Positions 10,775-21,911 of a stretch of DNA of 64,000 nucleotides are shown here, piece by piece. The notes beneath the pieces were generated by a model. The model saw only the letters and a list, made by a program, of their open reading frames with translations. It searched no databases and was not told the DNA's origin. The first letter of the stretch is position 1. Every line of letters begins with the position of its first letter. The position numbers were made by a program, and so were the translations under genes. The DNA comes from Bretschneidera sinensis (lineage: Eukaryota; Streptophyta; Magnoliopsida; Brassicales; Akaniaceae), in contig CM043699.1 of assembly GCA_023935145.1 (NCBI GenBank), positions 105,103,536 through 105,167,535 of the forward strand, read 5' to 3'.

Positions 10775-12554
10775 TGGAAAGGTTGGGAGGCAGTCCCTCC
10801 CTTCCTAGTTAGTTGTGAGCCTTTCTGTGCTGTTCTTCCTTTCCTTCTCTTGACTGCTTGAAACCCATCCACTCCTTGCACCACAGGGCCTTTTTCTTGA
10901 TCAGGAAGGTTGGTAGATTTTAGGCCTGCCACTACATGAATTAGAGAAGGAGAAGTCCCCAGGACCCCCACGTCCCTTGTATCAATAGGGATTTGAACTT
11001 TAGAAGCATCCCCACCCTCTTCTTGAGCTGCTTCTCTGGGATCAATGTTTGAGTAATCCTTATCTTGTTCATCCAGTCTTACACTATCTCCCCTAGGCTC
11101 AGCTGCCTGGTTACTCACTTCTTTGGCAGTATCACTCTTAGTCTTAGCTATTTCCTGCCTAGTTGACTCTTTCCCTTTCTCCCTAGGCTTCCCTCTCTTT
11201 TCATAGATGACCTTCTGGCTGCAAGAGTGAGGTTATGGCCTACCACCTTACACTTTGAACAAAATCTAGGGAGGTTTTCATAAGCAATCTTTAGTTCAAA
11301 TAAGTCACCATTAAGTAGAGTCAATGGAATAGAAAATTGTGTATCTTTGGCTAAATCAATTTCAACCAGTAATCTAGCATAAGAAATTCTCTCTTTATTC
11401 TTAGTAAATTGGTCAGCATATAGGGGCCTCCCAATTAAGGTGCCAATCTTGCTAAGGTAACTTGCAGACCAGAGCTCTAAGGGCAGACCTTTTAGTTGAA
11501 CCCAAACTGGAATGGTAGTGATTTCCTCATTGCCAAACTTAAAAAATTTTGGCATTGACTTCAAGAGTAAAGGCCTACCATACACTTGGTAGGGGCCTTC
11601 TTGCAGCACATTTAAACTAGTCTCAGCATTATCAAATTTAAACACTATCCACCCATTCTCATGAAATTGAGTAGAAACCTTTACCTTCCAAGAATCAGTG
11701 AGCATTTTCAGAGCTGTCCTTCCTGGAAATCTCCCAGCAAAGTAACCAACTAAGCAGAAAGGTTGATCTTCAAAAACTTCCAGCATGTCTTCTTGAGTGA
11801 CTTGAACCACACCTCCTTCACTGACAATGGATGAGAGCTGGAGACCTTTACTTTGCATTCTATTCTCTGCAAAGAGGCTGACCTAGGGAGCTTTCTTGAC
11901 CTCCTCCTTAAAAGCAGGCCTCTTGCCAGTGGACTTGGAGGAATACTGAGCTTCCTTAGGTCCAGGGGCAGGGGAAGCTGCATTATCCCTTGAGTTATGA
12001 TGGAGGCTCATATTCTTCAAAGGGGAAAGAAGTCTGGACTCACTGCACTCCTCTTCCCTTCCTTGCCTTGTTGCAGCTTTCCTGCCATGAACAGTTCTAT
12101 GAACAGTAGCTTGACAACTGGTATCATCTTCCTCACTGGAAGAGTATGACTCCAATTGGTCTGAGCCCTCACCACATTCCTCAGAGGAGCTCGAATTCTC
12201 ATCTTCTAATGCCTGAGATTCTTCTTGCATAGCTTGGCTTGCAGTATTGCCCTGCATTGGAACTTTGGTACTGTTCACCTTTGATATTCTCGCAGGGCTA
12301 TCATTCTTTCCCCAGCTTGAAGCATCCTTTTGGGGCTCTAAGGGAAGGAAATCCTTCTCTCCCAAGGAGCAGGAAGAGGATGCTGACCCTCTGGGTGGAC
12401 CCTTGGCCCCCTCCAAGCTTGCACTGCCTACAACTTCTTCTCGCGACAAAGTTACTGTATCAATTTTGTTCTTGAAATGATTCTTGACATAATCTAGATC
12501 ATTTTGATCCTGTACTGTTAGAGGAGGTTTCCTAATAGATTTCTTCTTCCCCAC
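10771..12554 (-). pseudogene. LINE ORF1: DUF4283 and zinc-knuckle nucleic-acid binding protein (copy 1)
   Basis: The ATG at 12554 opens MGKKKSIRKPPLTV and an acidic, serine-rich N-terminal third with a SSSEE run. A TAG at 11883 interrupts the same frame. The middle is the gag-like domain of plant LINEs: FCLVGYFAGRFPGRTALKML, WIVFKF, LQEGPYQVYGRPLLL, WVQLKGLPLELW, RISYARLLVEID. A CX2CX4HX4C knuckle starts CSKCKVVGHNL and is broken by a one-base shift near 11210-11220; the frame then continues (11118-10771) to a stop that overlaps the ORF2 start. The role by family is RNA binding and RNP formation. Confidence 0.85.
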
Positions 12555-12691
12555 GCTGAAGATGGCAGGAAGGATGACACAGAAATAGGTGGAGAAGGAG
12601 GAGAGATGATCTAGAGACCATGGGCAGCACTGTTCACAGTTGAGAGCTTCTCTCTCTAGCTGCCCGGGTGCGACTAACTGAGAGCTCTTTC
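12555..12691 (-). other. LINE copy 1 5' UTR
   Basis: About 137 bases lie upstream of ORF1. They share gagagagaagctctcaact and neighbouring text with the 5' end of copy 2 (55761-55880), which indicates both copies are close to full length. The segment can fold on itself (gagag...ctctc). Confidence 0.6.
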
Positions 12692-12809
12692 TTTAGTAGA
12701 TTCTATTTTATTTTTATGTTATATGTGTTTTTCACAGAGCTTTGACAAAAAGATAACATTTTAGAGCTCTAAGGAGTAAAATTTAAAGTTTTACAATCCA
12801 GCAAGGTGC

Positions 12810-12902
12810 ACTCGAGCGTACCTCCCTTGTGATCGAATGCACAAGCACATGAGCACACTCGTAGAAGGCTCGAGCGCACACATGTGCTCGAGCACACACG
12901 CT
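12810..12902 (+). promoter_or_regulatory. TCGA-motif array in the element A 5' LTR
   Basis: Several copies of a (g/c)(a/t)CGAG(c/t)GCA-type motif appear (ctcgagcgtacc, gatcgaatgcac, ctcgagcgcac, ctcgagcacac). They lie upstream of the TATA-like site, matching the better preserved arrays at 20341-20424 and 30641-30741. Confidence 0.55.
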
Positions 12903-13893
12903 CCAAAGATGGCAGAGCCAGATATGAAAATAAGTCTTCGGACCTCAAATAGGAAATTAGGGTTTCAGAGCACCCTTAGAGCCCTGTATATAGCCTTAAA
13001 AAACATAGAAACCATACCTTTTGTTTTGAGACTTGAAGTTGTAAGCTTGGAGAGGAATTGACGACTCATCTCCCGAGTCTTCTTTGGGTTTTATTTTTCT
13101 GTTTTTATTTATTATGGTTATAATGTTTAGTTCAACTAGCATGTGTAACTAAACCCTTATAGGGCTCGATTGAAGCCCTAGTTATGCTTTTCCACATATA
13201 TATTCAGTGATTACCTTTGTCTATAGCCATGTTAGAATGTTTAACTTGATTAATGCCTGCTTGTATTTAAATTCTTCATATGTGTGTGTCTGATCAACGT
13301 ATGCATATGGTATGGATTAGTCAGTTGAATCAATTTGGATGACCGAGTCCTGGGTTCAACAATAGTAACAAAAGATATCCACACCAGATTCTTGGGTTAA
13401 TCAACATGGAAAACTAGGAGCGGACCAAGCCCTAGGTCCCATGTGGTTGCCGATCTCCACAGCCCTTATGCTTTCTTAAGGAACAACTCAGTATACACCC
13501 ATGCCGTATCTCTTAAGAAAGAAAAGAGTTAGAGTATACACCATGCCTAACTCGTTGCATAGGGAGATCAATAGCCTAAGGTGTGGGCCAAGCCCTTAAG
13601 TTGGCAACCATTAAATATTCATAATAAGGCTAGAGCATTGACATCTTACTTAGTGGGAAAGTGTAATTAGTGGTGGATATCGCAGTTCTATGTTCTTATT
13701 ATTATTAACTCACACTCAACATTTATTTCTCTTTTTACTTTGAAGAAACTAATTCTAAATCGAAGTTTACTAATCCCTGTGGAAATGATCTCGCACTTGC
13801 ACACCATGCTACCATTGACCTTGTACACTTGCAAGAAAAACAAGTACGATTATTTGCATATTTATTTAGATAGATAAACACATAAGAAGTTTT

Positions 13894-13911
13894 TACCGCC
13901 GTTGCCGGGGA
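13894..13911 (+). other. Degraded tRNA-Asp-type primer binding site of element A
   Basis: accgccgttgccgggga follows the 5' LTR. Element B has the intact tggcgccgttgccgggga at the same place (24220). Two substitutions at the 5' end of the site would weaken priming in element A. Confidence 0.8.
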
Positions 13912-14321
13912 TTGCACTTAAATTTCTTTTTAGAACTATCTTTCATTGTTATTTCTTTTTCATTATATTTCTACTTTTAGCAAAAATCTCAAAAATTTTA
14001 AGTTTTTGTTTTTTCAGTTTTGTTTCATTAAACCCTAATCGAATGCTTTTTGTTTTCTGTTTCAGGCACACTAGCAAAACTTTATGTGCCACTTGCGACC
14101 GAGCACACCCTCTTGTGCGATCGAGTGCAATTGAGGCAGAGAGTTACTCGAGCAGCAGTATTTAACTACTGCACTTAAGCGATTGTCACCGATTCATGCA
14201 CGGACTTCGATCCAAGCATCCAACATTCTTTCCTCTCGATACCAAGCTTGAGCGAACGATCCGACAAAGGCTTAGAGATAACTCGGAAGAGGTAGAAGAA
14301 GAAATTGAGGAAGAAGTACTA
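13912..14321 (+). other. Element A leader
   Basis: This is T-rich untranslated leader between primer site and gag. It holds two TCGA-centred motifs (gaccgagcac near 14097 and gatcgagtgca near 14119), as does the element B leader (24409-24440). No frame here matches a known domain. Confidence 0.5.
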
Positions 14322-16784
14322 ATGGCAGAACAACTCAACAATCAGTAACCACCCGAGCGAAGGCCGATGAAGCAATCCTTCATCCCACAAAACCTTGATC
14401 AACTGTCCTGCATTGCTTATCAACCTGAGGTGGAAGGAAACTACTATATATCTCCGCAGATACTCAGTGCACTGACTCACTTTAGGGGTACACCTAATGA
14501 GGACCCACACTTGCACCTCCGAGAGTTCATCGATCTTTGCAAGTTCCAGCACATCTGAGGCTTAGACCAAGAAGGAATAAGGTTAATTCTTTTCCTTTTT
14601 TCCTTGAAAGATAATGCTAAACTATGGTACAATTCTTTGCCTGCAGTTTCTATCCACACTTGGGAGGAGTTGGTTAGCAAATTCCTAAGGAAGTTTTTCC
14701 CAACCCAAAAGACGAGGCAAATAAGGAAGGAAATTCAGTCCTTCCAACAAAAGGATGGAGATCTATTCTTCGAGGCCTGGGGACACTTCAATGAGCTACT
14801 AGTCAAATGCCCACATCACAACCTACCTCAGGATGAACTGGTACAAGCTTTCTATGAAGGTTTAAGTGATACTAACAAAAGTATTGTGGATTCAGGTTGT
14901 GGAGGAGTGCTGATGGAGAAAAGCAGCAAAGAAGCTATGGAGCTCTTCGAAACCCTAAGAGAACACACTCAGCAGTTCTCCTCTCGAGGTAGACATATAA
15001 CCAAGAGTAAGGGTATGTATGAGGTAAGCTTTAATGGAGGATCAACCACTCAGATAGCTGCTGTGGAAAGGAAACTAGACATGTTAGTTAAAGCCATGGC
15101 TGCTCAAAATGCCTCACCTAACCCACCAACTACACCACTCCAGGTATGTGTTATTTGTTTCCAATTTGATCATAATACTGATACATGTCCCTTGTATTCA
15201 TCTGCAGTTTATAAGCAAGAAAACTTTATGGGACCAAACAACTATCTGCCAAAGAATAATCCTTATGCAAACACCTACAACCTTAGATGGCGGAATCAGC
15301 CGAATTTTTCTTGGAGCAACAATCAGAACAGTCAAGGGCAGCAAAGAAACTTCCAACCAGCAGCCCACTCAGCTCCCAAGACAAAGAAAAATGACCTTGA
15401 AAGTCTTGTGAGGCAATTGGCAACTCAGCAGCAACAATTAATGACTTCACACGAATAGTTTATGGAAGAAACGAGGCAATTTTGGACTGAGATAAGACAA
15501 ACCACTGCAAAACATGATCAAGCCATTCAAGGATTAGAGGTACAAATGGGGCAATTGGCCAAGGAACTAAGTAGTAGAAAGCAATGTGAGCTTCCCACCC
15601 AACCAATACCTAATCCAAGAGGACATCAACAACTAAATGCTGTGACAACCCTGAGAAGTGGAAAGATCATAGGCATTGATGAGCCTGCACGAGCATCTCC
15701 AGACAAAGCATCCACCTCTAAGGTAAGTGAGATAGAAAAGGTAAATGCACCTCCACCATTCCCTCAAAGGTTGGTAAAACCTAAGAAAGAGACTAAACTG
15801 ATTGACATTTTCAAAACTTTGAAAAAGGTGGAAATAAACATTTATTTATTAGATGCAATCAAACAAATTCCTACGTATGCTAAGTTTTTAAAAGATTGTT
15901 GCACTAACAAAAGGAAATTTCAGGAGCATGAGACAGTAGCCTTGACTGAAGAGGTAAGTGTTGTACTATTAAGAAAATTACCACCAAAACTAAAAGATCC
16001 GAGTAGTTTTACCATTCCTTGCAGGCTAGGTGACCAGCTATTCGAGCATGCACTATTGGATCTAGGAGCGAGTGTCAATCTACTGCCACATAGTGTGTTT
16101 GAGACACTAAGTTTGGGGGAGCTTCAACTGACCTCCACCACTTTGCAATTAGCTGACAGAAGCATCAAACGACCGAGAGGTATCCTCGAGGATGTTTTCG
16201 TAAGAGTAGGTAAATTTATTCTACCCGCTGATTTTATTGTCTTAGATATGGAAGAATGTCATATGCCATTGCCACTCCCCATCATCTTAGGAAGACCCTT
16301 TATGATAACAACTGACACTAAAATTAATGTAAAAAATGGCATTGTCACTATGACAGTATATGATGAGGAAATAGAATTCAAAATATTTAATACATCAAAA
16401 TCGACCAAAAATGATAATGAATACTCTAATGTAGGCTTAATGCAAAGTATTGTTGAGAAAGTTTCTCAATACCATCACATTGGTCCATTGGAGACCATCC
16501 TCAAAGATGGTGAAATAAGATTGGACATTCGGCCAGAGGATGACAAGGTGATTAAGGACATCAACAAAGTTATGCACCCCCTCAAGAACACACCAAAGTC
16601 TTCAAGTAAGTATATTCCTCCAATTGAGCCTCCTGAACTTACTAACACTACTTTCCTCTCTTCTATTATCCAGGTCCAAAAATTAGAGATGAAACAGGTA
16701 TCAAGGGCACTAAAACACCTGATGTGGGTTCTAAGTGCCTCCTCCAAACAGCATAGCACTGAAGCTACTATAGAGCGCACTTGA
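14322..16784 (+). pseudogene. Athila-like gag and aspartic protease of element A
   Basis: It starts at MAEQ (14322). Gag core motifs include PRILSALTHFRG-like (here PQILSALTHFRGTPNEDP), LKDNAKLWYNSLP, WEELVSKFLRKFFP and QAFYEGLS. A CX2C...HX4C-like knuckle is seen in CVICFQFDHNTDTCP (about 15149-15190). Downstream the protease reads HALLDLGASVNLLPHSVFETL with the DLGAS form usual for Athila, then FIVLDMEECHMPLPLPIILGRPFM. Stops at about 14346, 14557 and 15456 break it. The frame ends at 16784 without entering RT; element B ends at the equivalent place. Confidence 0.85.
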
Positions 16785-17589
16785 GCAATTTCCACTTGCA
16801 TAACATATAGCTCAAGCACCTCTATCGAGATTAGTGGTACTGAGGCCACTAAAGTATGGTGAGGTTGTATTGTTCTAGAGTTATTTTATTCAGTCTTGGT
16901 AAGTAAATCTATGCATTATGTCTTGCGCTCGAGCGTACAATTCATTATGCTCCAATGTGCATGTACGCACCCCAGCAATAAGCTTCTGCCACAAGTACGA
17001 TCGAGCGCATTTGGGGCAGAACTCACGTGCTCATTTTAAAACATAACTTGCCCATTTTTCCCCTTACGCTCAATCGCAAGCTGTATGCTCCTCGTTCGCA
17101 CCCTCGCCCTCTTCAGCTCTAAGAATCATCTCCAGCTCACCACAACCCTCACCATCACTCCCAAATCCGTTACCAACACCACAACAAACATCCTCTATCC
17201 TGTTTACCCACTTTATCTCCATCTCTTTCCTTGTACACAACTATTTCACAGACACAAATCCACACGGTAGAAATTTTAACAAATTGTTTTACAAAATTGC
17301 TTGCACACCATCACACACCAGTTTTTTTAATATATTTTTCTCTTATTATATGTTATCTTGTGTGTTGATTGAATATTTTCTTATTTACAGGAGGTTGGGG
17401 TTGTGTTTGGGTACTGTGCACAAGCTTCGTGTATTTGGCACACTGAAACTGTTTGACAAATTACCTGAGTCAGTGTGCTCGAGTATTGGTACTTTGCGAT
17501 CGAGCGCACCTCAATCTGCGCAATCGAGTGCACCATTAACTGTGATCGAGGGCAATCACACCAAAAGCTACACTGTTTTTTTACAATAC
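16785..17589 (+). other. Element A spacer with TCGA motifs in place of pol
   Basis: About 800 bases separate protease from the next frame. There is no RT, RNase H or integrase motif in any frame. TCGA-type motifs occur near 16929, 16999, 17480, 17498 and 17523. The matching spacer in element B is 27017-27910 with the same motif type. It may be an intron or leader for the downstream frame (a 3' splice-like ttacag occurs near 17386-17391), which is inference. Confidence 0.6.
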
Positions 17590-18670
17590 ATGGCCTCCAC
17601 CTCCCAAGTTTCCAGCAGCCACCACAGCGTGAAATACTGTTCGAGACTACATTTAACATAGATGTGGATTTCAAGAGTTTGGACACCACGAGATAGGCGG
17701 TCCAAGAGTTCAAGAGTTGGGGTCTTAAGCGGCTGTTCCGGCCGGTCTGTTCGATGGCTTACACCCGATTCGTGGTCAGCTTCTACGAGAACCTGATCTA
17801 TGACTGCACCAGACCAGAGATTCTATCATCCTCAGTCCAGGGCAGTTTCATAGAGCTGACCATCGTCGATATCGCCAGTTCCCTCCATTGCAGTGATGAG
17901 TCCCCTCCGGAGGATAGCTATATGGAGGAGGAGCCAAACCTGTTTCCTCTGCCACACATTATAGAGGATATATGCGCAGGATAGTATACAGACCGACACA
18001 ACAATACCTGGAGCCGATCGAGGTTCTTCCTCCCTCCATCCCCGTTTAGCGTTCGTAGACTCCGTCCTCCAACGTAACGTGTGTCCTTTGGGGCACAAGA
18101 CACAGAGAAGGGACTAGTTTCTACAAACTCCCTATGCCTTTCATCGGGGTCACTGGTACTCCATCCCAGCAATCATATGGAGTCAGATACACAAGTTCTG
18201 GGACAGCGTGCATAACCATCAGACCACCACAGCTAACGCCTGGGGGCTCCCTTTCCCCTTCTTGCTCAGTCATATCTTCAAGAAGAAGGGGATTAGAGAC
18301 TCCTCTGTAAATGGGCCAGTTAGCGATCATCCATACTTTGGGAGGGCCCAGTGGAAACTCAGCCAGTCCCACATGCCCCGAGGACCTCGGATGCCGATTC
18401 CTGTTGCTGAGCCTGTAGCGGATGATCCTATGGACACCGAGCACTTAACAGTGAGCCTTCCGAGGGAGGAGGACCAGCCAGACATGGGATCCACTGCATC
18501 TCGGCCTTTTCTTGATGAGTTGTCCTCCCTTCGGCAAGAGCTCTCTGATATTCACAGAGAGGATAGGGAGGCGAGACTATTGATCCATTAGCGGATGGAT
18601 GGGTTGGAGGCACAGTTCGCATGGCAGGAGATGATGCTATAGGCCATCCTTGATCACCTACCTCCCACAC
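17590..18670 (+). pseudogene. Plant-transposon-protein-like frame of element A
   Basis: It starts ATGGCCTCCACC (17590) as in element B. Recognisable segments are FVVSFYENLIYDC, SSVQGSFIEL...DIASSLHC and FPLPHIIEDICAG, then after shifts the QIHKFWD / HIFKKKGI segments and a C-terminal coiled part (LSSLRQELSDIHREDREARLLIH). The pattern 'FY.NL...V.G..I......I...L' resembles the Pfam family 'putative plant transposon protein' carried by Athila-type elements. A TAG at 17693 and several frameshifts break it. Compare 27911-28930, which is almost open. No signal peptide or membrane segment is seen, so I do not call it an envelope protein. Confidence 0.65.
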
Positions 18671-20151
18671 CTAGTACCTCTTCAACTGCACCACCTGATG
18701 ACCAGTAGTGAGAGGATACCCCGTCTGGCTGAAGACGTAAAACTTAACGCTCATGGGAGGCACTCCAAAGCATATCCTTTTCATTGTAGTATTTTTCTTT
18801 TATTTATGTTTATGTTTAAATGTTTATTATCTATATTTCTTTTTTTCTAGCACAATATTTATTTTTCTTTGTCAGGAACTTAGTGCGTGCATCCAGTTCA
18901 AGTTTGGGGGCGTGTCACGAGCAATGCAAGCAATCTAGTTCTCCATCTCCCAGGTCAAATCTTTTCATGCCACACACACATTGGGGACAATGTGTATATT
19001 AAGTTTAGGGGTAGTGGGAGACACTGTTACATGCACACACTTGAAACACATGCACACACTAGGTCCTAGTTTTTTTAGAAAAGATAAATGCATTTTCATT
19101 TTATGTTAAGAATTTTGGTTGATTTAAAATATGATAAAACTTCATTAGTAAGCTTAAAATCTAGAACACATAGTCTTGAAATAGGAATTTTACAAAGTTT
19201 AGTTACCTACCTCAAGGCACTTAAGAATTCACGAGTTTGATCCAGATCTAACACGAGCACATTAGCACACATTTGTGTGGGGTATGACATATAATTCTTA
19301 TATATATGTTTCCTTCACCTAACTATAATCGGATAACTTGTTAAAAGAACACTTTGGCATAAGAAAATGAAGAAAAATGTCCATCATGCAAAAAGAGAAT
19401 AAAAAGCTTCTAAATGATTATTAAAGAAAAATTTTCCACTGAGTAACTGGACCTCTTGCCTCAATAAGCAGTGAGTGTTCATGTTAAAAGGTGAGAATTA
19501 AGCATTTAATGATCATAATAAAAAATTTCGCTGAGTAACTAGGCCTCTTGCCTCTGTAAGTAGTGAGTGTTCACGTCAAAAAGTGGGAATTTCACTTGGA
19601 AGCATTAAAACCTATTAGTTCTGTAGCCTTTTTTACTCGAGTTAATAAGTCCTTAGGGGTGTCTTTACACCTAATGCCCTAAAACCATCTGGTTTGGGAG
19701 TCATTGGCTAAACACTCGTTACAATGGTCAATTTGAAAGCTTAATGGAACTCAACATGGCAAAAATCGCATGATAAAAGAAAAAGAAAAAAAAGCAAGCA
19801 TTATGCCATTTTTTATTCTTTTTGATAAGGAATTCGATAAAGGTTTGGACACCGAAACACTATACATTAAAATTATTTGGAAGTCCTATCTTCTATGTGC
19901 TAATTCATCACACACAAATCAAATTTGCGATGCCTTAAGCTAACCTTAGGTAAGTAACATAAGCTTTTAAAATCCTTATTCAGTATAAAAATATGTTTTT
20001 ATTATAAGCTTACTCATGAACGGTCATCATAGTTTTATATGCAACCCAAATTTTTGAATATCATGAAAATTTAATTTATCTTTAATTTTGTTTCAATGTA
20101 GTCTTTTGTTTTGTAGTGCTAAGGGACTAGCAATATGTAAGTTTGGGGGTG
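18671..20151 (+). other. Element A conserved 3' non-coding region
   Basis: It carries, in order, a block 'gaggataccccgtctggctg...cgctcatgggaggca' (18713-18765), a polypurine-like aagtttggggg (18900), the hairpin cacattg-ggga-caatgtg (18977-18994), a second aagttta-ggggt (19003), a 92-bp imperfect tandem duplication (gagtaact at 19441 and 19533), and the final tract aagtttgggggtg (20139-20151) next to the 3' LTR. Element B has each of these in the same order. No coding frame is supported. Confidence 0.7.
20139..20151 (+). other. Polypurine-like tract of element A
   Basis: aagtttgggggtg lies immediately before the tgataagtg start of the 3' LTR. This is the expected site of plus-strand priming. 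Confidence 0.75.
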
Positions 20152-20340
20152 TGATAAGTGTTTAAATAGTCATATTTAAGCCCCTTAATTTACGTTTGTT
20201 AAGCTCTTTGGTCATTTGTTTTAGTAGATTTTATTTTATTTTTATGTTTTATGTGTTTTTCACAGGGCTTTGACAAAAAGACAACATTTTGGAGCTCCAA
20301 AGAGTAAAAAGTAAAGTTCTGCAATCCAGCAAGGTGTGCT

Positions 20341-20424
20341 CGAGCGCACCTCCCTTGTGATCGAGTGCATAAGCACACGAGCACACTCGTAGAAGGCTCA
20401 AGCGCAGCCCGTATACGCTCGAGC
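20341..20424 (+). promoter_or_regulatory. TCGA-motif array in the element A 3' LTR
   Basis: CGAG cores start at 20341, 20362, 20378 and 20420, with a decayed one (caag) at 20399, giving spacings of 21, 16, 21 and 21 bp. The last core lies 96 bp upstream of the TATA box. The regular spacing, near two helical turns, suggests repeated protein binding; the binding factor is unknown. Confidence 0.55.
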
Positions 20425-20515
20425 ACACACACTCCAGAGGTGGCAGAACTAGATATGGAAAGAAGTCTCCGGACCTCAAATAGGAAATTAGGGTTTCGGG
20501 GCACCCTTAGAGCCC

Positions 20516-20523
20516 TATATATA
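20516..20523 (+). promoter_or_regulatory. LTR TATA box, element A
   Basis: The sequence tatatata in ccctatatatagcc is the best core promoter candidate of this LTR. The equivalent position in element B reads tataaat. Confidence 0.65.
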
Positions 20524-21410
20524 GCCTTGTAAAACACAGAAACCATACCTTTTATTTTGAGACTTGAAGTTGCAAGCTTGGAGAGGAATTGATGACTCGT
20601 CTCTCGATTCTTCTTTGGGTTTTATTTTTCTGTTTTTGTTTATTATGGTTATAATGTTTAGTTCAACTAGCATGTGTAAGGCTCGATTAAAGCCCTAGTT
20701 ATGCTTTTCCACATATATATTCATTGATTACCTTTTGTCTATAGCCATGTTAGAATGTTTAACTTGATTAATGCCTGTTTATATTTAAATTCCTCATATG
20801 TGTGTGTCTGATCAACGTATGCATGTGGTATGGATTAGTTAGTTGAATCAATTTGGATGACCGAGTTCTGGGCTCAACAATAGTAATAAAAGATATCCAC
20901 ACCGGATTCTTAGATTAATCAACATGGAAAACTGGGAGCAGACCAACCCCTAGGTCCCGTGTGGTTGCCCATCTTCACAGCCCTTATGCTCTCTTAAGGA
21001 ACAACTCAGTATACACCCATGTTGAATCCCTTAAGAAAGAAAAGAGTTAGAGTGTACACTATGCCTAACCCGTTGCATAGGGAGATCAATAGCCTAAGGT
21101 GTAGACCAAGCCCTTAGGTTGGCAACCATTAAATATTCATAATAAGGCTAGAGTATTAGCACCTTACTTAGTGGGAAAGTGTAATTAGTGGTGGATATTG
21201 CAGTCCTATGTTCTTATTATTATTAACTCACACTCAACATTTATTTCTATTTTTACTTTGAAGAAACTAATTCTAAATCGAAGTTTACCAATCCCTGTGG
21301 AAATGATCTCACACTTGCACACTATGCTACCATTGACCTTGTGCACTTGCAAGTAAAACAAGTACGATTATTTGCATATTTATTTAGGTAGATAATCGCA
21401 CAAAAGCAGC

Positions 21411-21885
21411 ATAGAATAGACAGAAAGGATATGTTGATAATAGAAGATGACCTCTCGAGTTTCAAGTTGGTGATTATCTCCATGGAAGGGTGTACTAAGG
21501 TTTAAAAAGAAGGGAAAGTTGAGCCCGAGATTTGTGAGGCCATATGAGGTGATTGAGAGAGTTGGACTAGTAGCATATTGATTACATTTGCCCCCAGAGT
21601 TAAAGCAATTATATAATGATGTGTCCCTTTTAAGAAAGTACTTACACGATGAATCCCATAGTATCTCGAATCAGGCGATAGAACTTCAAGAAGATTTCAC
21701 CTTTATGCAAGTACCAGTCAGAATTCTAGACAGAAAGGAACAAGTCTTATGTAATAAAGTTATTCATTTGATTCAAGTATCATGGTAAAGCAAAGATATT
21801 GAAGAAATTACTTGGGAGCATGAAGCAAAAATGAGGAAAGAATACCCCCAACTCTTTCATGACTTAGGTAAGGAAATTTCTGGGA
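21411..21885 (+). pseudogene. Chromovirus integrase C-terminus with chromodomain-like end
   Basis: The frame interrupted at 6948 resumes here. KKKGKLSPRFVRPYEVIERVGLVAY is the conserved GPY/F-type module before the stop at about 21578. LPPELKQLYNDVSLLRKYLHDESH and a final part with QVSW...ITWEHEAKMRKEYPQLF follow. That last motif is the usual end of the chromodomain region in Tekay/Del elements. Stops near 21578 and 21786 and shifts near 21480-21500 break it. Confidence 0.75.
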
Positions 21886-21911
21886 AGAAATTTTTATAAG
21901 GTGGCTAGAAT

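Larger units (their letters stand above)
7032..12691 (-). mobile_element. L1-like LINE, near full length, copy 1
   Basis: Read on the minus strand it has a 5' UTR, ORF1 (12554 to 10771), ORF2 (10774 to 7420), a 3' UTR and a poly-A tail, seen as T15 at 7031-7045. It is inserted in the 5' LTR of element A with a target duplication. A second copy of the same family lies at 55761-61213; both have the same order, ORF2 length and ORF1/ORF2 overlap. Copy 1 carries several stops and two single-base frameshifts, so it is no longer active. Confidence 0.9.
6949..13887 (+). repeat. 5' LTR of element A, split by a LINE
   Basis: It starts tgataagtg at 6949 like the 3' LTR at 20152, breaks at about 7031 where the LINE poly-T begins, and resumes near 12692 (ttagtagattctatttta). 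The LTR sequence proper is about 1.28 kb. The right part carries the TCGA-motif array (12810-12900), a weakened TATA-like tgtatata (12986-12993) and the downstream block around 'gggttaatcaacatgg' (13396). It ends near 13887, just before the primer site. Confidence 0.85.
6949..21405 (+). mobile_element. Athila-like gypsy element A, non-autonomous, with a nested LINE
   Basis: It has direct LTRs (6949-13887 interrupted, and 20152-21405), gcagc duplications, a degraded tRNA-Asp-type primer site, gag and protease (14322-16784), and no RT, RNase H or integrase. A plant-transposon-protein-like frame follows (17590-18670), then conserved non-coding DNA with a polypurine-like tract next to the 3' LTR. 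Element B (22989-31739) has the same order and the same missing pol, so the absence is a property of the family, not a private deletion. The element inserted in the chromovirus integrase. Confidence 0.85.
20152..21405 (+). repeat. 3' LTR of element A
   Basis: It is 1254 bp, starts tgataagtg and ends cgcacaaaa before the gcagc duplication. It contains the TCGA-motif array (20341-20424), a TATA box (20516-20523) and the downstream block around 'gattaatcaacatgg'. It matches the 5' LTR after the LINE is removed. Confidence 0.9.
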
